From Paralichthys olivaceus (taxonomy: Eukaryota > Chordata > Actinopteri > Pleuronectiformes > Paralichthyidae): a stretch of 64,000 nucleotides of DNA. The notes below the pieces were generated by a model, which had not been told where the DNA came from, ran no database searches, and worked only from the letters and a program-made list of their open reading frames with translations. Of this stretch, positions 10,355-23,652 are shown in pieces. The translations under genes and the position numbers were made by a program. The DNA lies in contig NC_091095.1 of the NCBI RefSeq assembly GCF_024713975.1, forward strand, positions 6,355,001-6,419,000, written 5' to 3'. Position 1 is the first letter of the stretch, and the number at the start of each line of letters is the position of its first letter.

Positions 10355-12034
10355 TCATACAGTTTCCACTCTTCCCAGTAGATCTAACAGTCCGTCTTTA
10401 CTGAGAAACATCGTCTCACCTGTCTGCTGACAGATCACCTCAAACCTGGGTGTGTCCTCTAAAGCGCCCTGCCCGACTACAATAACATATGGGTAGCCCA
10501 GTCGGCTGGCGTCCTTCAGCCTCTTTCCAATTGTCATTTGTGTGCGGTCATCAAGAACCACTTCACCTCTCAAGCGTGGCAAAGCCTCTCCCAAAGCGTG
10601 AACCAGGTCGTCAGCTAAGAGAGCCACCTCGTCCACTTTACTGCCCTTCTTTGGAGGTAAAACACAAACCTGGTAAGGGGCGAGGAGCCCCGGCCAGCGG
10701 ATCCCCTCCTCTGTTGACATCACCTCAATGGCTGCAGCAAGAATACGGGTTACTCCGAGACCATAGCAGCCCATTTCAGTGACACTGGGCTTGTTCTGGG
10801 CATTGCTGAAGGTCGCATTGAATATTGCAGAGTATTTTTTCCCCAGGTAAAAGGTGTGGCCGACCTCTATACCCTTCGACTCTTCCAGAGTGCCAGTTTT
10901 ACACTGTGGACAGTCAGTTCCCTCTGATGACATGGTCTCTACATTAGCAGAGAAGGAGCAATTCCCACAGACCAGAAGCTGGTCCTCGCCGATGTCTGCC
11001 GGCAGCTGGAACTCATGGGAGAGTTTACCACCGATATTTCCTGTGTCCGCCTGCACCTGAACACAATGCAGGCCCAGCCGGGAAAAGAGCCGGGTGTATG
11101 CTTGGCACACGGACTCATAGGTCTGGTAAGCAGCTTCTTCACTCACATCAAATGAGTACATGTCCTTCATGTAGAACTCCCTCCCTCGAAGAAGACCAAA
11201 CTTTGGCTTCGGCTCATCCCTGAATTTGCGGGTAATCTGTCATATACAAATAAAATCCAGATGTTTAAGTACAGCCTACTGACACAAACACTCTGGGGAT
11301 AATAAGAGGAAGAAAGCTCACCTGGTAAAGAAGCAAAGGTAGCTGTCTGTAGGAGAGAGTTGCCTGGTGAGCAACCAGAGTCGTCACCGCCTCCTCATGT
11401 GTGGGACCCAAGCAGTAGTCGCCTCCATGGCGATCTTTCAGACGGATCAGCTCCTTTCCCATCAAGTCCCAGCGCTCACTGGTTTTCCAGAGATCGGCCG
11501 AGCACAGACTGGGCATGTCCAGCTTCTGTCCACCGATCCCCTGCATCTCTTGGTCAATCACTCTCACCTGTTCAGCAAAGACAGAAGGTTTCACATTATG
11601 CACAATCAAAATGAATATATATACAAAATCCATCTTTGTCAACATGGAACCTGAAGATGACCCATGGTTTATACATTTCATTCATTCACTTAACAAAATA
11701 ATCATGTCACCAGTTTCTCCATGGAGCGGACAGTGGCAGGGAGGTAGTAGTAACACCCTGGGTTGGACGGATGGATGAGCCCGGCCTGCTGCATGAGCCT
11801 CTGGCTCTTACAAGTCATGTCTGCTTGCAGCCGGTTGTCCTGCCCCACATCACGCAGGTTTGATGGCTGGTAGAGGCGTGACACCAGGAGTGTGGGTCTG
11901 GTGTGTCTGTACTGAGTGGAAGCAGGAGTGGTGTTGTGTTCTGCACAGTCTGAGTGATTCCTCTTGGGAAGATATAAGATTCTGCGGAGGCGTTGGAACA
12001 CCCTTGGGCAAAACTGGTGCAAGATGGGCTCCAT
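10355..12034 (-). CDS. pars2: Mitochondrial prolyl-tRNA synthetase
   Basis: Three coding exons, 12034-11711, 11567-11322 and 11236-10355, give 1452 nt and 483 aa plus stop; human PARS2 is 475 aa. The enzyme charges mitochondrial tRNA-Pro. The start MEPILHQF opens an Arg-rich, acid-poor N-terminus suited to mitochondrial import. Class II landmarks are SRLYQPSNLRD, MEKLVRVIDQEMQ with MGKELIRLKDRHG, the GPTHEEA loop, motif 2 (KFRDEPKPKFG then GLLRGREFYMKDMYSFD, about residues 194-220), motif 3 (GCYGLGVTRILAA, about 346-358) and a C-terminal anticodon-binding domain beginning YQVCVLPPKKGSK. A CxxC pair at about 280/283 and another at about 299/302 form a zinc-ribbon-like module that human PARS2 shares. 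The gene continues into a 5' UTR exon (acceptor near 12053). It lies in the same orientation as ttc4. Confidence 0.95.
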
Positions 12035-12734
12035 GACAGGTCCAACTGTGCTGCTGTTGCAGAGATAAGGGGAGACAATTGGTCATAAGAAAGGTGCTCA
12101 GAGGTAAACACTCCATCTTGTCTTGTTAGAGAAAGTGACAAAGACAAGACCAGATAATCCTTCATGAGTCCCACAACAGGGAAATATAAAGTTAGTAATA
12201 AGGAGTAACTCATGATTAAAATACTCACAAAAGTAATTAGCAGATTCTAATGTAAATTATGATTTAATGCAGTACTAATATCAGTGATGTACAGTAAGAA
12301 AGAAAATTTACATCAGTACTGTTATCAAGTGCAAATATGAGGTACTTTACTTCTTCATCATATTCATAATGTACGTTAGTTTGGACTTCAACAGTTCAAA
12401 TATTCTACTTTATTCACTTTTACCTCAATAGCCAAAGGAAAATACTCTTTAATATAAGTAGGAGTTGAATGTATTTACTTATAAAGCAGTATTTTCACAA
12501 TAAGAATGTTACTTTAACTAAAGTGAAGGTGGTGACATCTTTACCATTGAGACAAACATACATGCATATTTATATATAATCTCTTAGAGTCAATTAGATT
12601 GTATTCACTGTGAAGTCAAGGTCAACACAGCTCAGTTTGTTTTCCTGCAGCAGAGAAGCCTGTTAGCATGTGGTTTGTTTAGCTAGCTTAGCTTAGCTTC
12701 CTCAGTTAGCACACAACACATCATTCAGACTCAC

Positions 12735-12880
12735 CTCGCGGCTGATAACTAGCGTCTGATGTCCCCACACAATTATAGAATATTATGAAAGTAAACGGGT
12801 AAAACGAGTCATTTTAACAAAGTGATCAAACTGATAAACATGGAGGCTCCCTGCTGCATGTTGCTCTGTCTTCTTCCACA
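12735..12880 (-). other. Probable pars2 5' UTR exon and promoter area
   Basis: On the minus strand a strong donor CGAG|GTGAGT sits at 12735/12734. It pairs with the acceptor CTGCAACAG before the coding exon at 12053. This implies a noncoding first exon of roughly 100-150 nt and a promoter around 12.85-12.95 kb. The exon's 5' end is a guess. The intron between (12054-12734) shows no coding exon. Confidence 0.5.
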
Positions 12881-12909
12881 CGCTCAGATACTCGTCGCTT
12901 CAAGCTCAC

Positions 12910-15900
12910 ACCGCCACCTACAGGAGGGGAGGACGGTCTGCCAACAGCATGAAGACAGTTTTTTAACTTAATTGTTCACATTGAGAAAAATCAAATCAGC
13001 TGAATTCACTATAAAGATTCAATTTTACTCTGTTTAGTTGCATTTACTGAAAACTGCGAATTAAGTTTGTTAACAATTTTTGATTTTGCAAAAGTGCATT
13101 GCTCTACGAATCACAAAGTGACACTAAGATACATGAAGCAAGTAAGCGTTGCTCTATATATCTACTCTTATTGGTGTGTGTGTGTTTCTATTGTTGCTCT
13201 ATTCAGTGTGAACATGTTTTTACAGTTTGTTCAGCAGGTGGCGCTATAGGGCTTTACAGGCATGTTGCCCTCTTACGTGTCCTCTCCCAGGTAAGATTTA
13301 CTGGCAAATTCAAGCTTTAAAGAATGTAAAAGCTACCAATCAATTCATAGCTTCATCGTCAAGTTTAAATTAGAATTAATGTTGCCTGTCATGTTTCTAA
13401 TATCCTAACAATTGTGTTCAACCTTTAATTGTTTTAAAATGAATTCTTTGTTTCATGTTGATAAACTAAAAGTAATTTTTTTCCCAGGTCATTAACATCT
13501 TTTTTTATTGAGGACAACTTGTAGACATGTAAATAATCGATTGCTGCTGCTGCATCTCGGTCAGAAAATCTGTCCTCATTTGATTTTTGCAGACACTGCA
13601 ACTCCCACAATGCAACATTTGCATGGAGTCCTAGAAACGCATCATTAAAACAGACAGAATGTTCTTGAGACGCCTTTTGATCGAAGTAATTGTTTCCAGT
13701 TAAGTCCATCTCAGTCATATAAGGTCATCTACCGTCAATTCTGGACTGAAAACAGGATGCACGTATTGTGAAAAGGCCGACGCAGTGTACAGGAAAAAGG
13801 ATGAAGGTTCAGTTCAGTGGCCTGAAAACACATTTAATGAGCCATTTTGTGTTGGTATTACGCCCCCTCACATGGACATGTACTTACGTCCCTGTCACAT
13901 AAAAGTTTTTCAAAATGCTTTTGGTTACATAACCATATTTGCTCTGTTTGTCCGCGAACCCGATCCTCCATTTTCAAACCAGTAATGACAGGTAAAGGAA
14001 GATAAAATGTACTGTTCAGTTACAGAGATATTTTGAAATGTACCAAAATTACACTGTGAAAATACTGTGTAAAATACGTGATACTCTCATTTGGTAGAAT
14101 TGATGAGTTTTTATTGAACGCACTATACTCTCACACATAACCTTTGCCTTTTGTTGACATTCTGCTGTACTGCAGTCTGCGTTAGTGCACTTTTGTAGCT
14201 TTATAGCATTTTATGCCGCAATTTTCAGCCATTATTCCCTCAGTCAGTCAATGATGGTCGGCTCACATGGCAAACACAGCTGAGCGTCCCTGTGTCTCTC
14301 AGGTGGACACTGTGGAGGACAGCATGCAGGTTTTCAGACTGAAGACACACACTCTCACGTTTTTCCGACAAATTAGGTTTGTGTCTGTTGTATGCGTTTA
14401 TCTGGTCGTCGTAAGATTTGGTTGCAGGGAAATTGGCGACTGAATGTCTCCATGAGATACAAGGAATCTCATGGGGACAGATTTTATCTGCAGATGTAAT
14501 GGGATTAAGCATTTTATTATATGAAGATTGTAAATATGTATTCACACAGATGAAAACAAGGGGGGGACAGACATTTGGTTCACACTGTTTGTCCATTAGA
14601 AAAGCTGCAGGTTTGCTCTCAGAAGTGAGGTGGAAGCTGGGTGCTCAGATCTTCTACCCAAGTAAGGGATGGATGGATTGAATTTACTAATCCTATAATT
14701 TGCAGTAGAGGTTAACACCAAGACTGAATCCTTAATACAGCACAAAAACACAGAAACATACAGAAGGAGCATCAGCAAGTTTTCATATAAGTGTCGCACC
14801 ACAATCTACAGTCACTCACTCACTCCCAACCAACCTGACCTGGCTTAATACAGAAGGAAGTAAAACAAATAATGTTAAAAATAATAATATTAATAATAGA
14901 GATAAATAGCGAGAACAATAATAACCCGGCACCATATTAAATTCAGGAATATGCAGTTTTTTTGCTGAGATTTAAAACAACTACAGTTCTCAGCCTATTT
15001 TCAGGAAGTGACATCAGACCCCTGCCTGAAGACTGCAACCTGCGCAGAGGTGAACAGAAAATTAAAAGATGAGAGACACAGCCTGAAGCCATGAAGACCC
15101 TTCAAAACAATAAATCAATTATCAAATAAATCCATTCTAACACAAACTGGGAGCCATTGTAAAAACAATAAAACAGGTTTGATGTTATTGTGTTGCTGTT
15201 TTCTGGGTCATCCTCTCCCTCATCTCTGGGTCTGTGGGTCAGTAATCAGAGCTTTGAGAGAAGAAGAGAGACGTCACTCATTGTGCCAGAAGAAGCTGTA
15301 GCTCTGATTACAGCCATCGGTGCTCACAGCTCATCAGCCCTGCACACGTGAGGAGACATGAATGGAGCTGTGGAGGTTGAAAATGTATGACGCACAAGAT
15401 CTGGAAGTATATACATGCACCCAGTAACTTTCTATAACAGCAAAACTCACCACGTGTCATTCAGTGGAATTCTTCACATGCAGCATGTGAAGTGATGGTA
15501 GGCCTGAACATTTAGACTCAAACAAGGACAAATAGTTCAATCTTTATTGAGTTAAAAATATTTAGCAGGTGAAGTAGACGGAGACTCACTGAGACAATAT
15601 TTATTAAATGTTATTTCAATGTAAAAACATGACCCTTAGTGATTCAGTGGTTATTTTACCGACATGTGGACTGTGACTGCTGCAGAAACTTAATTTAACC
15701 AACGTCAATCATAAAGTAACTCATAGAGAAACTCACAGAGCAACTCATAGAGTTAAAAGGCCCAAATAATGTTGAGTCATCTCAAGTTGCTGGACCTGGA
15801 AAATAAAATTGTGTATCACTTCCAACTGTACCGTACATTTCCATAACCACTCAAATGTGACCCTGAAACAAAACGCTTCAGGTTTGATCTGTCTGCTTAA

Positions 15901-16440
15901 CAGTTCTTATCAAAACTCTTTATTTTCCACAGCCACACAAACACACAGCACATCCAGCTCAACATGATTCTATCATGTCCCAGACATCCCAAACAGGGAT
16001 CTCCACCGTTAATGATTGAACTGAAATGTCGAGTATCACATCAGCAACATCATAATGACCCACGTTATGGACTGTCAACATTGACATAGACGAGCGGGCC
16101 ATCAGAGCGTCGTAAACGGACCGAACACCTGTCTGACTGGGGGTGGGGGGGTCACTTTGTATCACTTCATTAGTTGTGCAGTGCAGCGAAGGTCACTGCA
16201 ATCATGGCCTTTAAGTCACGTAATCACGTGGGAGGATGAAGAGGCCGCTCCTCGTAATGTCATTGTCAACTGAAGGTTGTAAAAAGTCTGATGGCTTTCA
16301 CTCACTCAGAGACGGCTGAAAATGGTGATGGAGGGGAAGGACCGGAAACACAAAATGACTGGACAGGACACAACCGAGTGTGTGTGTGTGTGTGTGGGAT
16401 GGGCCAAGGGCCAGCTAGAGGAGGAGGGGGAGGGGGTGCT
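12910..16440. other. Gene-free interval between pars2 and insl5
   Basis: About 3.5 kb with only scattered short ORFs lacking recognisable domains or convincing splice structure. I see no RNA gene and no clear transposon. A short GT run lies at 16378-16396. Confidence 0.4.
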
Positions 16441-16468
16441 CAGCATTGATGGACTGCAAGGTGGATGC

Positions 16469-16475
16469 TATATAT
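16469..16475 (+). promoter_or_regulatory. TATA box of the insl5-like gene
   Basis: TATATAT lies 160 nt upstream of the hormone start codon, within the context GATGCTATATATTGCAAG. Transcription would begin near 16500, giving a 5' UTR of about 135 nt. Confidence 0.55.
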
Positions 16476-16634
16476 TGCAAGATAGATGCAAGCACTGAAT
16501 CAATGACCGGCTGCTGCTCTCAGAAGACCTGAAGCAAAAGAGACAGATAACAGACAGAAAAACATCTCAGGACCCAAAGAGCTGCAGTGGCTCCAGAGCA
16601 TCTTTAAGAGACGAGTCACTGAGGTACATCCAGG

Positions 16635-17974
16635 ATGAGGGCTCTGGTGATTCTGCCTCTGCTCTTGTGTGCGGTGGCGTGCGTGGACCAGGTGAGAGCG
16701 GAGGTGAGGGCGGTGAAGCTGTGTGGTCGAGAGTTCCTGAGAGCCGTGGTCTACACCTGTGGAGGCTCCCGCTGGAGGAGATTCCTCACCGAGTCAGACA
16801 TGGACGGTGAGACCACTTCTTTTTGTATTGTGCATTGAGTCCAGTGTCTTATGTCTTGGTTCAGATTTTGCATGTGTCTCCAGAAAAAAGAACCATGCAG
16901 AATAGCATGATATATGCCACAGGGTTAGTGTTTCTGCTAATATTCTCTATTTACTTTGTTTTCTACTTTTTCTCCAGTCTCAAAATGTCGGTTGAAAATC
17001 CTCTTATTTCACTGTCTGTCAGGGTCACACATATCTTCTGAATCCGCTTCTTCCAGTTATCTTATATTAGGAGCGAGACATAAGTGATGTCTTTAAAACT
17101 TGAAATGAAAACACAGTTCTGTAGTTTTGGAAAAATGTTTGGCCACATAGACGCATGTAGAAAACTGTCGCCTCTTTGATAAATCCTCCAGTTTGCATCT
17201 TTTCTGGAATCATACATTCTTTACTCTGTTTCTGCTGAAAGTGACCTAAGCTCTCATCCTGTTAATGATCAGACTGAAGCTGCTCTTTAGTTCTGTCAGG
17301 GTTTGATTTTACTTTCTAACTCTCTCTCTCACGAGCAGCCGTCAGGAGAAAGAGGAGAAATGTGTGTGGAAGTGACCGGCAGCTTCTCGCCGCTGCTCCC
17401 TCTGCGTTTTCACTCCTTTCTTTCATTGTGGCACCTCAGAGTCGAACCTGGACTTCCTTACATGCATCATATACCACAGTGCATGTCTCTCATTCAGAGG
17501 CTGTGTGCAGGCGGACAGGTGCCCCAGCTCCACGACACTCAGTCTGCTGTCAGGACTCATTATGCTAGAGGCCACATATCATGATTAAATGTTGGAGCTG
17601 GGCATCTTCCCCCGGGTGGCCTCTCCCACTGTCTCTCTCACACACACACACACACACACAAACAAACCCAGTTAGCAGATCAGTCGTGCTGATTAGAAAG
17701 AAGTAAAGTGACACTGGAGAAGACAAATAGCACCGAGTTAATCAGCACGGCCATTTCGAGTTTCCTTATTTAATGAAAACACAGATATAAAGATAATTCT
17801 TCCTATGTTATAAGGAATTACCTTTTATTATGAGCAGACGTCTTCCACAAATACAAGAATGCATTTGATGACAGTGACGTAATGGTGGCAAGAGAACAAT
17901 ATTCTCTACAGAGGTTCCTTGTGTTTTGTCATTGCAGCTTTGCCAGCAGGGGAACAGAGCAGCCTGGAGAAGCT

Positions 17975-18007
<33 letters not shown>

Positions 18008-18107
18008 CTCGGCCTCTGAGGTGACCAGGCGAGACATGAATAACATGGTGACCACCGTGTGCTGCCAGGTGGGCTGCAGGAAGAGTGACCTGACCTTCCT
18101 CTGCTGA
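16635..18107 (+). CDS. insl5: Relaxin-family peptide hormone, insulin-like 5 type
   Basis: Two exons, 16635-16806 and 17938-18107 (phase 1, GT-AG), give 113 aa plus stop. A signal peptide (MRALVILPLLLCAVACVDQV) precedes the B chain VKLCGREFLRAVVYTCGGSR-WRR. The B chain has both B-chain cysteines and the RxxxRxxV receptor cassette. The C-peptide is short and holds ten serines in a row, coded by AGC repeats at 17976-18005. The A chain is VTTVCCQVGCRKSDLTFLC, with the CC-x3-C-x8-C spacing, after a TRR processing site. The hormone is secreted and acts through relaxin-family GPCRs (RXFP3/4 type). Relaxin-3 also keeps RxxxRxx, so rln3 is the alternative. The A-chain ending RKSDLTFLC, the short C-peptide and the neighbour sgip1 (near INSL5 in human) favour insl5. 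The insl5a/insl5b paralogue is unresolved. Confidence 0.8.
17976..18005 (+). repeat. AGC trinucleotide repeat coding poly-Ser
   Basis: Nine AGC codons and one AGT encode ten consecutive serines in the C-peptide, which is cut out of the mature hormone. Length change here in multiples of three should be tolerated. Confidence 0.95.
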
Positions 18108-18597
18108 GGGCGACTCCCTCTCCTCTTCTTCACTTATTCTCCAACTGACCAAAGTGACTGTTTTCATCTCGCCTGCAAAATCTGAAAATCGATTTAAAAC
18201 AATCTGATCTCTGTCTTGTGTGAACACTGACGCTCACAACCACAACTGCTACTTTTCAAATTGCTTTGGATATTTTTTAAGGGTTTTGATTCATTAGTTT
18301 GACCTGTATAGACTTTAGATGTGTAGATCTGAGAACATGTTTCTGAAAACATATGCGACCCAAACAAATAGAGTAAAATGAAGAAAAACAAACTTAGTTG
18401 AAGTAAAAGCACTCAGGGCTGATACTAATGATTCTTAACTGCAGGAGTTTATCACCTCCCACTCAGATTCTTGATTTAAATCCAGGCTCGTGTGCTGTAT
18501 GTAGTGAGAAACCAGCAGGTTTGTAAAAATGTCCTTACTGCTTTAATGTATTTAGAGCCAACTCGAGCTTTGTTCTATCATTTTGCTATTTTTATCA

Positions 18598-18603
18598 AAT
18601 AAA
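18598..18603 (+). terminator. Poly(A) signal of insl5
   Basis: AATAAA in the context ATCAAATAAATG, 491 nt after the stop codon. It is the first good signal downstream and implies a 3' UTR of about 0.5 kb. Confidence 0.6.
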
Positions 18604-19159
18604 TGTTCTGGCACAGAGATAATATTCCGTGAGGTGTGACTTCTTTCTACAGTCCTGAACACTGGAAACAAATTCATCTATAAAAATCACTATTGTTACC
18701 AACCTGAAGGATGGTTCCATCAGTATAATCAGGCTGGTGAGATAATTCACTTCACGACACATCGTGTGATCTTTTGGTCTATTCCCCTGATTTACCAGGG
18801 TGTTGGTGCTCAACCTGATCCAACCTGAACTGACTCTGGACGTCCTCATTTATAACTTAAGTAGTTAATAACACATGAAAGCTTGGGATATATCTATCTA
18901 TATATATATATACATATATATATTTTCCTACACAACCATCTGGAGAACCCCAGAATTGATCTTGCTACACCATGGTTGAGAATCACTGACGACTCCATGA
19001 CTTTTCCTTTCGTCTGTGTAGAATTTCACTCCGGTGGACCAGCTGTGACAGACGGACGTTTCCATTACCAGCTGCAAATGTGGCTGAGAAAAGCCTAAGA
19101 ATATAACTTTTTCTGTTTTCACAATAACATACAAATAGGTAAAAGAAAGAAAACTGCAC

Positions 19160-22100
19160 ACACGCAGCATCCATTTATAACTTTTATTGGTTTTGGAAAG
19201 AAGCAAACTAAGTTTCTCAGTTGATCTTAGCATTGTTATGTACTGTACAAACAGCTTGCACACGTGTTTGAGGTTAACGGTACAGAACCAAAAAGCATTC
19301 TGGCGTATAGCACACATAGACACACTCCCTGCTCTCTTCTCAACACTAACACAGGTAACTGACACTCAGCACAACACGTCATTTCAGTACTATCTATCAT
19401 CATCGATGTCCCACATTTTACTGCATGCTCTGCATGCAATGATGAGTTACTGCAGGACAAAGTCACCACGGAGATGAAGATCTGGGAAGAAAAGAAGTTT
19501 TGATCCTTTTTTTATTAGAAGATACAAAGACTAACAACCGGCAGACTGAGAGAGTTCTGTTTTGCCTTTCTAACTGAAAGACCTGTAAGCTGTAGTGCTA
19601 ATTTAAACAGATGCATGATGGGAAATGTGTAAGGAGAGCCTGTGTAGATAATGCTGTAGTGACTGTTGCACTGATAGCTTCAAGATTCACCCAGAAGGTA
19701 ACGACTTTCTTTCAGGCATGTGGATTCTTCCAGTCGGCTTGAAAGACGGACATGGCTGAAAAAACGTGTGACCAAACTAACGACTTACCAGGAGCTAAAT
19801 GGCACCAATCATCATCACTGTTTCAAAATGCCACCGCAGTCTTCTCTCACACTGGGTCTGCAAATGAAAACTCAAATATCTAGTTGAGAACAAGATTTCC
19901 ATTTTAACTGCACGGCCCAGATCTGATTTTTATTGGTGGTAAAAGGACCACGTTAAAAAAACTACATCCAATCAAGAGAGCATCAGACTACGCTGCAGCG
20001 ACGGCTCTGAAAGGACTACGATTGGTTGCATTTAGCAAAATACCGACATGTAGTACAGAGAGGTTCAGCTACACTTCACACACACCTTTTGTTCTTCACG
20101 TTGAGTGTCAGAGCATTCAGGAAGTTCAACATCATCAGCACAGTGTTTTTAATCACATTAAACAATATAATATTTTTTCATTTTTATCCGTTTTAAAAAT
20201 ATTCAGCTTATTGTCCTTTACAGAGGACCGACTGACGTAAAATACAAAAGAAAAAAAAGAAACAAAGCATTTTGGTCGACTTCACTCCACAACCTCATCA
20301 GCTCATGTCATCTCACAGAGACCATTACAATTATGCAAAATAAAGCCATGGATTTGAGCGCTGCTTGGATGACTGGGGATTTTGCTCGTGATATAATAAA
20401 GTTCAGGTGCCACAGAGGTGAACGGAAACAGGTATGAAACAGGTGAGAAGTTTAACGATGACACGCTGTCGAATCTAAACCGAGTCGGTAGATGAGGGAA
20501 CTGATAACGTTCGTTTTTCCACAATTTAAAAGACAAAAAGGAAACTGGTCCCAATTTAAAATAAAGCATCCTGTTTCAGAAGTGGCTCCACGGTCACCAG
20601 ACTTCTTCTCTGTTGTCAAAGTAAACTAAGAGCATTTGTCGTCATTGTTATTTACAGGAACAGTTCAGAATTCTGGGAAACATGTTTGTCGTCTTTCCTG
20701 TTGAGAATTAGATGTGAATAATGGCATAGATCTTACATATCAATCTAAATTAGCATTACCTTATCGTGGTTAAAAATCTACGGCTGCAGAAACTGATGCT
20801 AAATTGGCCAGAAAACCAAAACCTCAGATTTCTCTCATTTCCTGTTTTTATGATAAACTCAGCTAAACGTCTCATCACTTCACCTTCCTGTTTAACGTAA
20901 AGATATAATTATGGTGCTGATCTTCTCATCTAACGCTCAGAAACCACATGAAAACAGAATATTTCCCAAAATGCTAAACTGGTTCTTTACAGTGTAGAAC
21001 TCACCCATGGTCCAGCTAACTCTACATTAACACTGCTTTCACAAAGCATAACACAGCATCCAGGAAGATATTTATTTGTTTTCTTTAAATTACCCCCACA
21101 CCCATATATAGCTCGAATCTTCTGTTGCACTTGAGTTAAAAAATTATATCTGAAATAAATTCAAAAATTATACCTTATACTGTACACGGGTTACCCAACT
21201 ACACAGATAAGAAAAGAAAGAAGAGTTCAAATATTTATACCTTTAAGGGTTCTGAGTTGTGTGATACCATTCAAATTCTATTCATATACAGAATCACATG
21301 TTTTGTACAACAAGTCGCCGTCATCAATAAATAAAAATAGAATGCTGTCGTGTACTCTGGAGTCTAACACTGCTGTCCTGGGAACAACAGAAAGGCTACC
21401 TGACAATACGAGGAAAACACCAAACGCCCTTTAAGATATATATTATTGGTTTAAAATGACACTTTTTACATTTCTTTTGTTCTGACGGGAAAAAAGAAAA
21501 CATTTTTCTTATTCAGCAACGAGTACATTGATTTATCATTGCAGCTGCCTAACTTGCTAAAACCCTCTCCGTGTATGTGTGTGTGTGTATTTCAGAAAAA
21601 TAAAATACCAATTCGTCTGATCAGTGCAATTATAATAAAAAGGAAGAGATCCAAAGACATGTGACCCTGTAGTACCAGTAGGCGATGCATGAAAATCTAT
21701 TTGTAGTAACTTAATGTTGTGTTTCATCCGATCGCACACAAACATCGGGGGCGAAACATCCTCCTCCATCTTACTCTCTGTGACAACGTGTGTCAAACTG
21801 CATCGGTAAATGCATTTAATTGCTGGCAAGAGCCACACAAGTGGCTTCCGTCTGTGAGACGCTGGGGACAACCGTCTCTGGCTTCACGCCTGGACCCAAC
21901 AGAAGGATTATTCATAGAGCTGTGATTGTCTTCTGAGCTAATGAAGACGTATGACTTACTATGTATTGTTCTCGGGCCTACTTCAGCTCAACTGGGTCTG
22001 ACTTAGATATGTCAGAGCTAGAGGTGGGTGTCTGAATACAAAGACTTTACTTTCTGGACTGGGGATAGCAAACGTCACCCAGAGGTACATCATGACCGAA

Positions 22101-22461
22101 CCTCTTTCCCTCCGCTTCGTCAGGTCAGGCAGCTGCAGTGAAACTTTTAAAAACACCACCAAACATTGACCGGAGGAGGATGGAGACATGGGGACAGACT
22201 TCAGAGGAGAGGAAGAACCCAGGTGTCGAACTGCAGCAATACAGATGTAGAATGAGTACAAATACAATAATTACATGACCTAAAACAGTTTCCACAATGT
22301 TATATGCGAGTTATACAATACTGCTGGGTAGGATCTGCAGATCTGTCGTGTGGGTTCAGAAAAGGTCCATGGAGAGTCTGCCTGGTGTCGGTCTGTCCTC
22401 TGTGTCATCCTCAGTCCACTGCCGTCGTTAAGTTCAACAGTGCTGTTCTCAGTAGCATAGG
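19160..22461 (-). other. sgip1: 3' UTR of sgip1
   Basis: The sgip1 stop codon is at 22462-22464. No further coding exon is seen below it. A minus-strand AATAAA (TTTATT at 19183-19188, context CCAATAAAAG) lies about 3.3 kb downstream, just before the convergent insl5 transcript end. Earlier poly(A) signals could yield shorter forms. Short ORFs in this stretch carry no recognisable domains. Confidence 0.55.
19183..19188 (-). terminator. Poly(A) signal candidate of sgip1
   Basis: TTTATT on the plus strand is AATAAA on the sgip1 strand. It is the last good signal before the convergent insl5 end at about 18.62 kb. Confidence 0.45.
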
Positions 22462-23620
22462 TTAGTTGTCGGCCAGGTATTTTCCTGAAAGACATCGATG
22501 AAACGTTTCAAGAGTTAGAATATGGAAAATCTCAGATGTGTGGTTAATGTCATAAAGGCTGCTAAGTAACAGTATAATGCAGGAAATAATGAGACTGATG
22601 CATGAACCAATAAATATTTGTGAAGAATTTTATGAATTATTAGTTTCTATAATCTGCAGTAATTAGTTTGGTACTAAAACATACAGATTAGATTCAAATT
22701 ACATCACCACATAGAAAAATAAGATGATATGGAATAATACACAGAAGTATAATGTTTTACATACACAATGTGTATTTTACACGAAATGATGATGATCACG
22801 ACTCTTTAATGTGGTTGATAGTTTTTCATACTTTAAAATAAGTTCCAATGTTAAAACCAACTTCACTCTGTGCCAGTGGCAGAGACAGTACAGACATCCT
22901 GGCTCGAAAATGACAGAACTTACCTGCGGCAAACCTCTTCTTGATGAGAGAGAAGCGGTAGCCGGGCCCAGCCAGTTCAATGTCACAGCCCGACAGCGTG
23001 CTGCCCTCACTGGTGAACTGCACCGCCAGTGGAGCTGGTTTACTGGGACCCTCTGTTAGCTGGAAGCGCGCCAACAGTGACCCCACACCTGAGGGGAAGA
23101 GACTGCATTTAGAATCACAAATATATTTCACAAACACTGATATAGGAACAGCATTTCAAAATTGGAAACAATTTTGACAGATAGCTGAATAAAAGGTCGG
23201 TTCAGAAATGATAAATGCTGGTTTCTGCTCTCGATGACGACAGAAGCAGCTAGATTTAGCATTTCAGTGCAGGATCAGACTCTAAAAGCCTGTTCAGGAT
23301 CGACATGTTAGCTGGGTGAAAGATTTACATTTATATGAAAGGAAAACGACCCCTAATCAGAGGGTCACTTTCTGTAAGAGGACATTAAATGATAAAAGAA
23401 ACCACAGAGTTACTGTTCAAACACTGCAAATGATCCATGTCCAAAAGAAGTTAAACTGATCACGTTTGAGTTTATTTTCTATCGTAAAGAAAATTTAATT
23501 ATCTTGTTCATGGACATGAGGTGAACCCTGCAGGCCTTCTGCCTTCTAATAAATGCAAAGGGAAATAAAACAAAGTGCATTATGTGACATCAGGTTGCTG
23601 AATCAAATCAAACTATTCCT

Positions 23621-23652
<32 letters not shown>

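Noticed and set aside
12240-12600. Possible transposon relic in the pars2 5' intron (TACTTTACTTC and AAAGTGAAGGTGG text)
   Set aside because: Only loosely resembles a teleost repeat; no ends or second copy could be identified by eye.
13434-13985. Two ORFs of 66-94 codons between pars2 and insl5
   Set aside because: No family resemblance, low-complexity-free but unconvincing composition, and no splice context.
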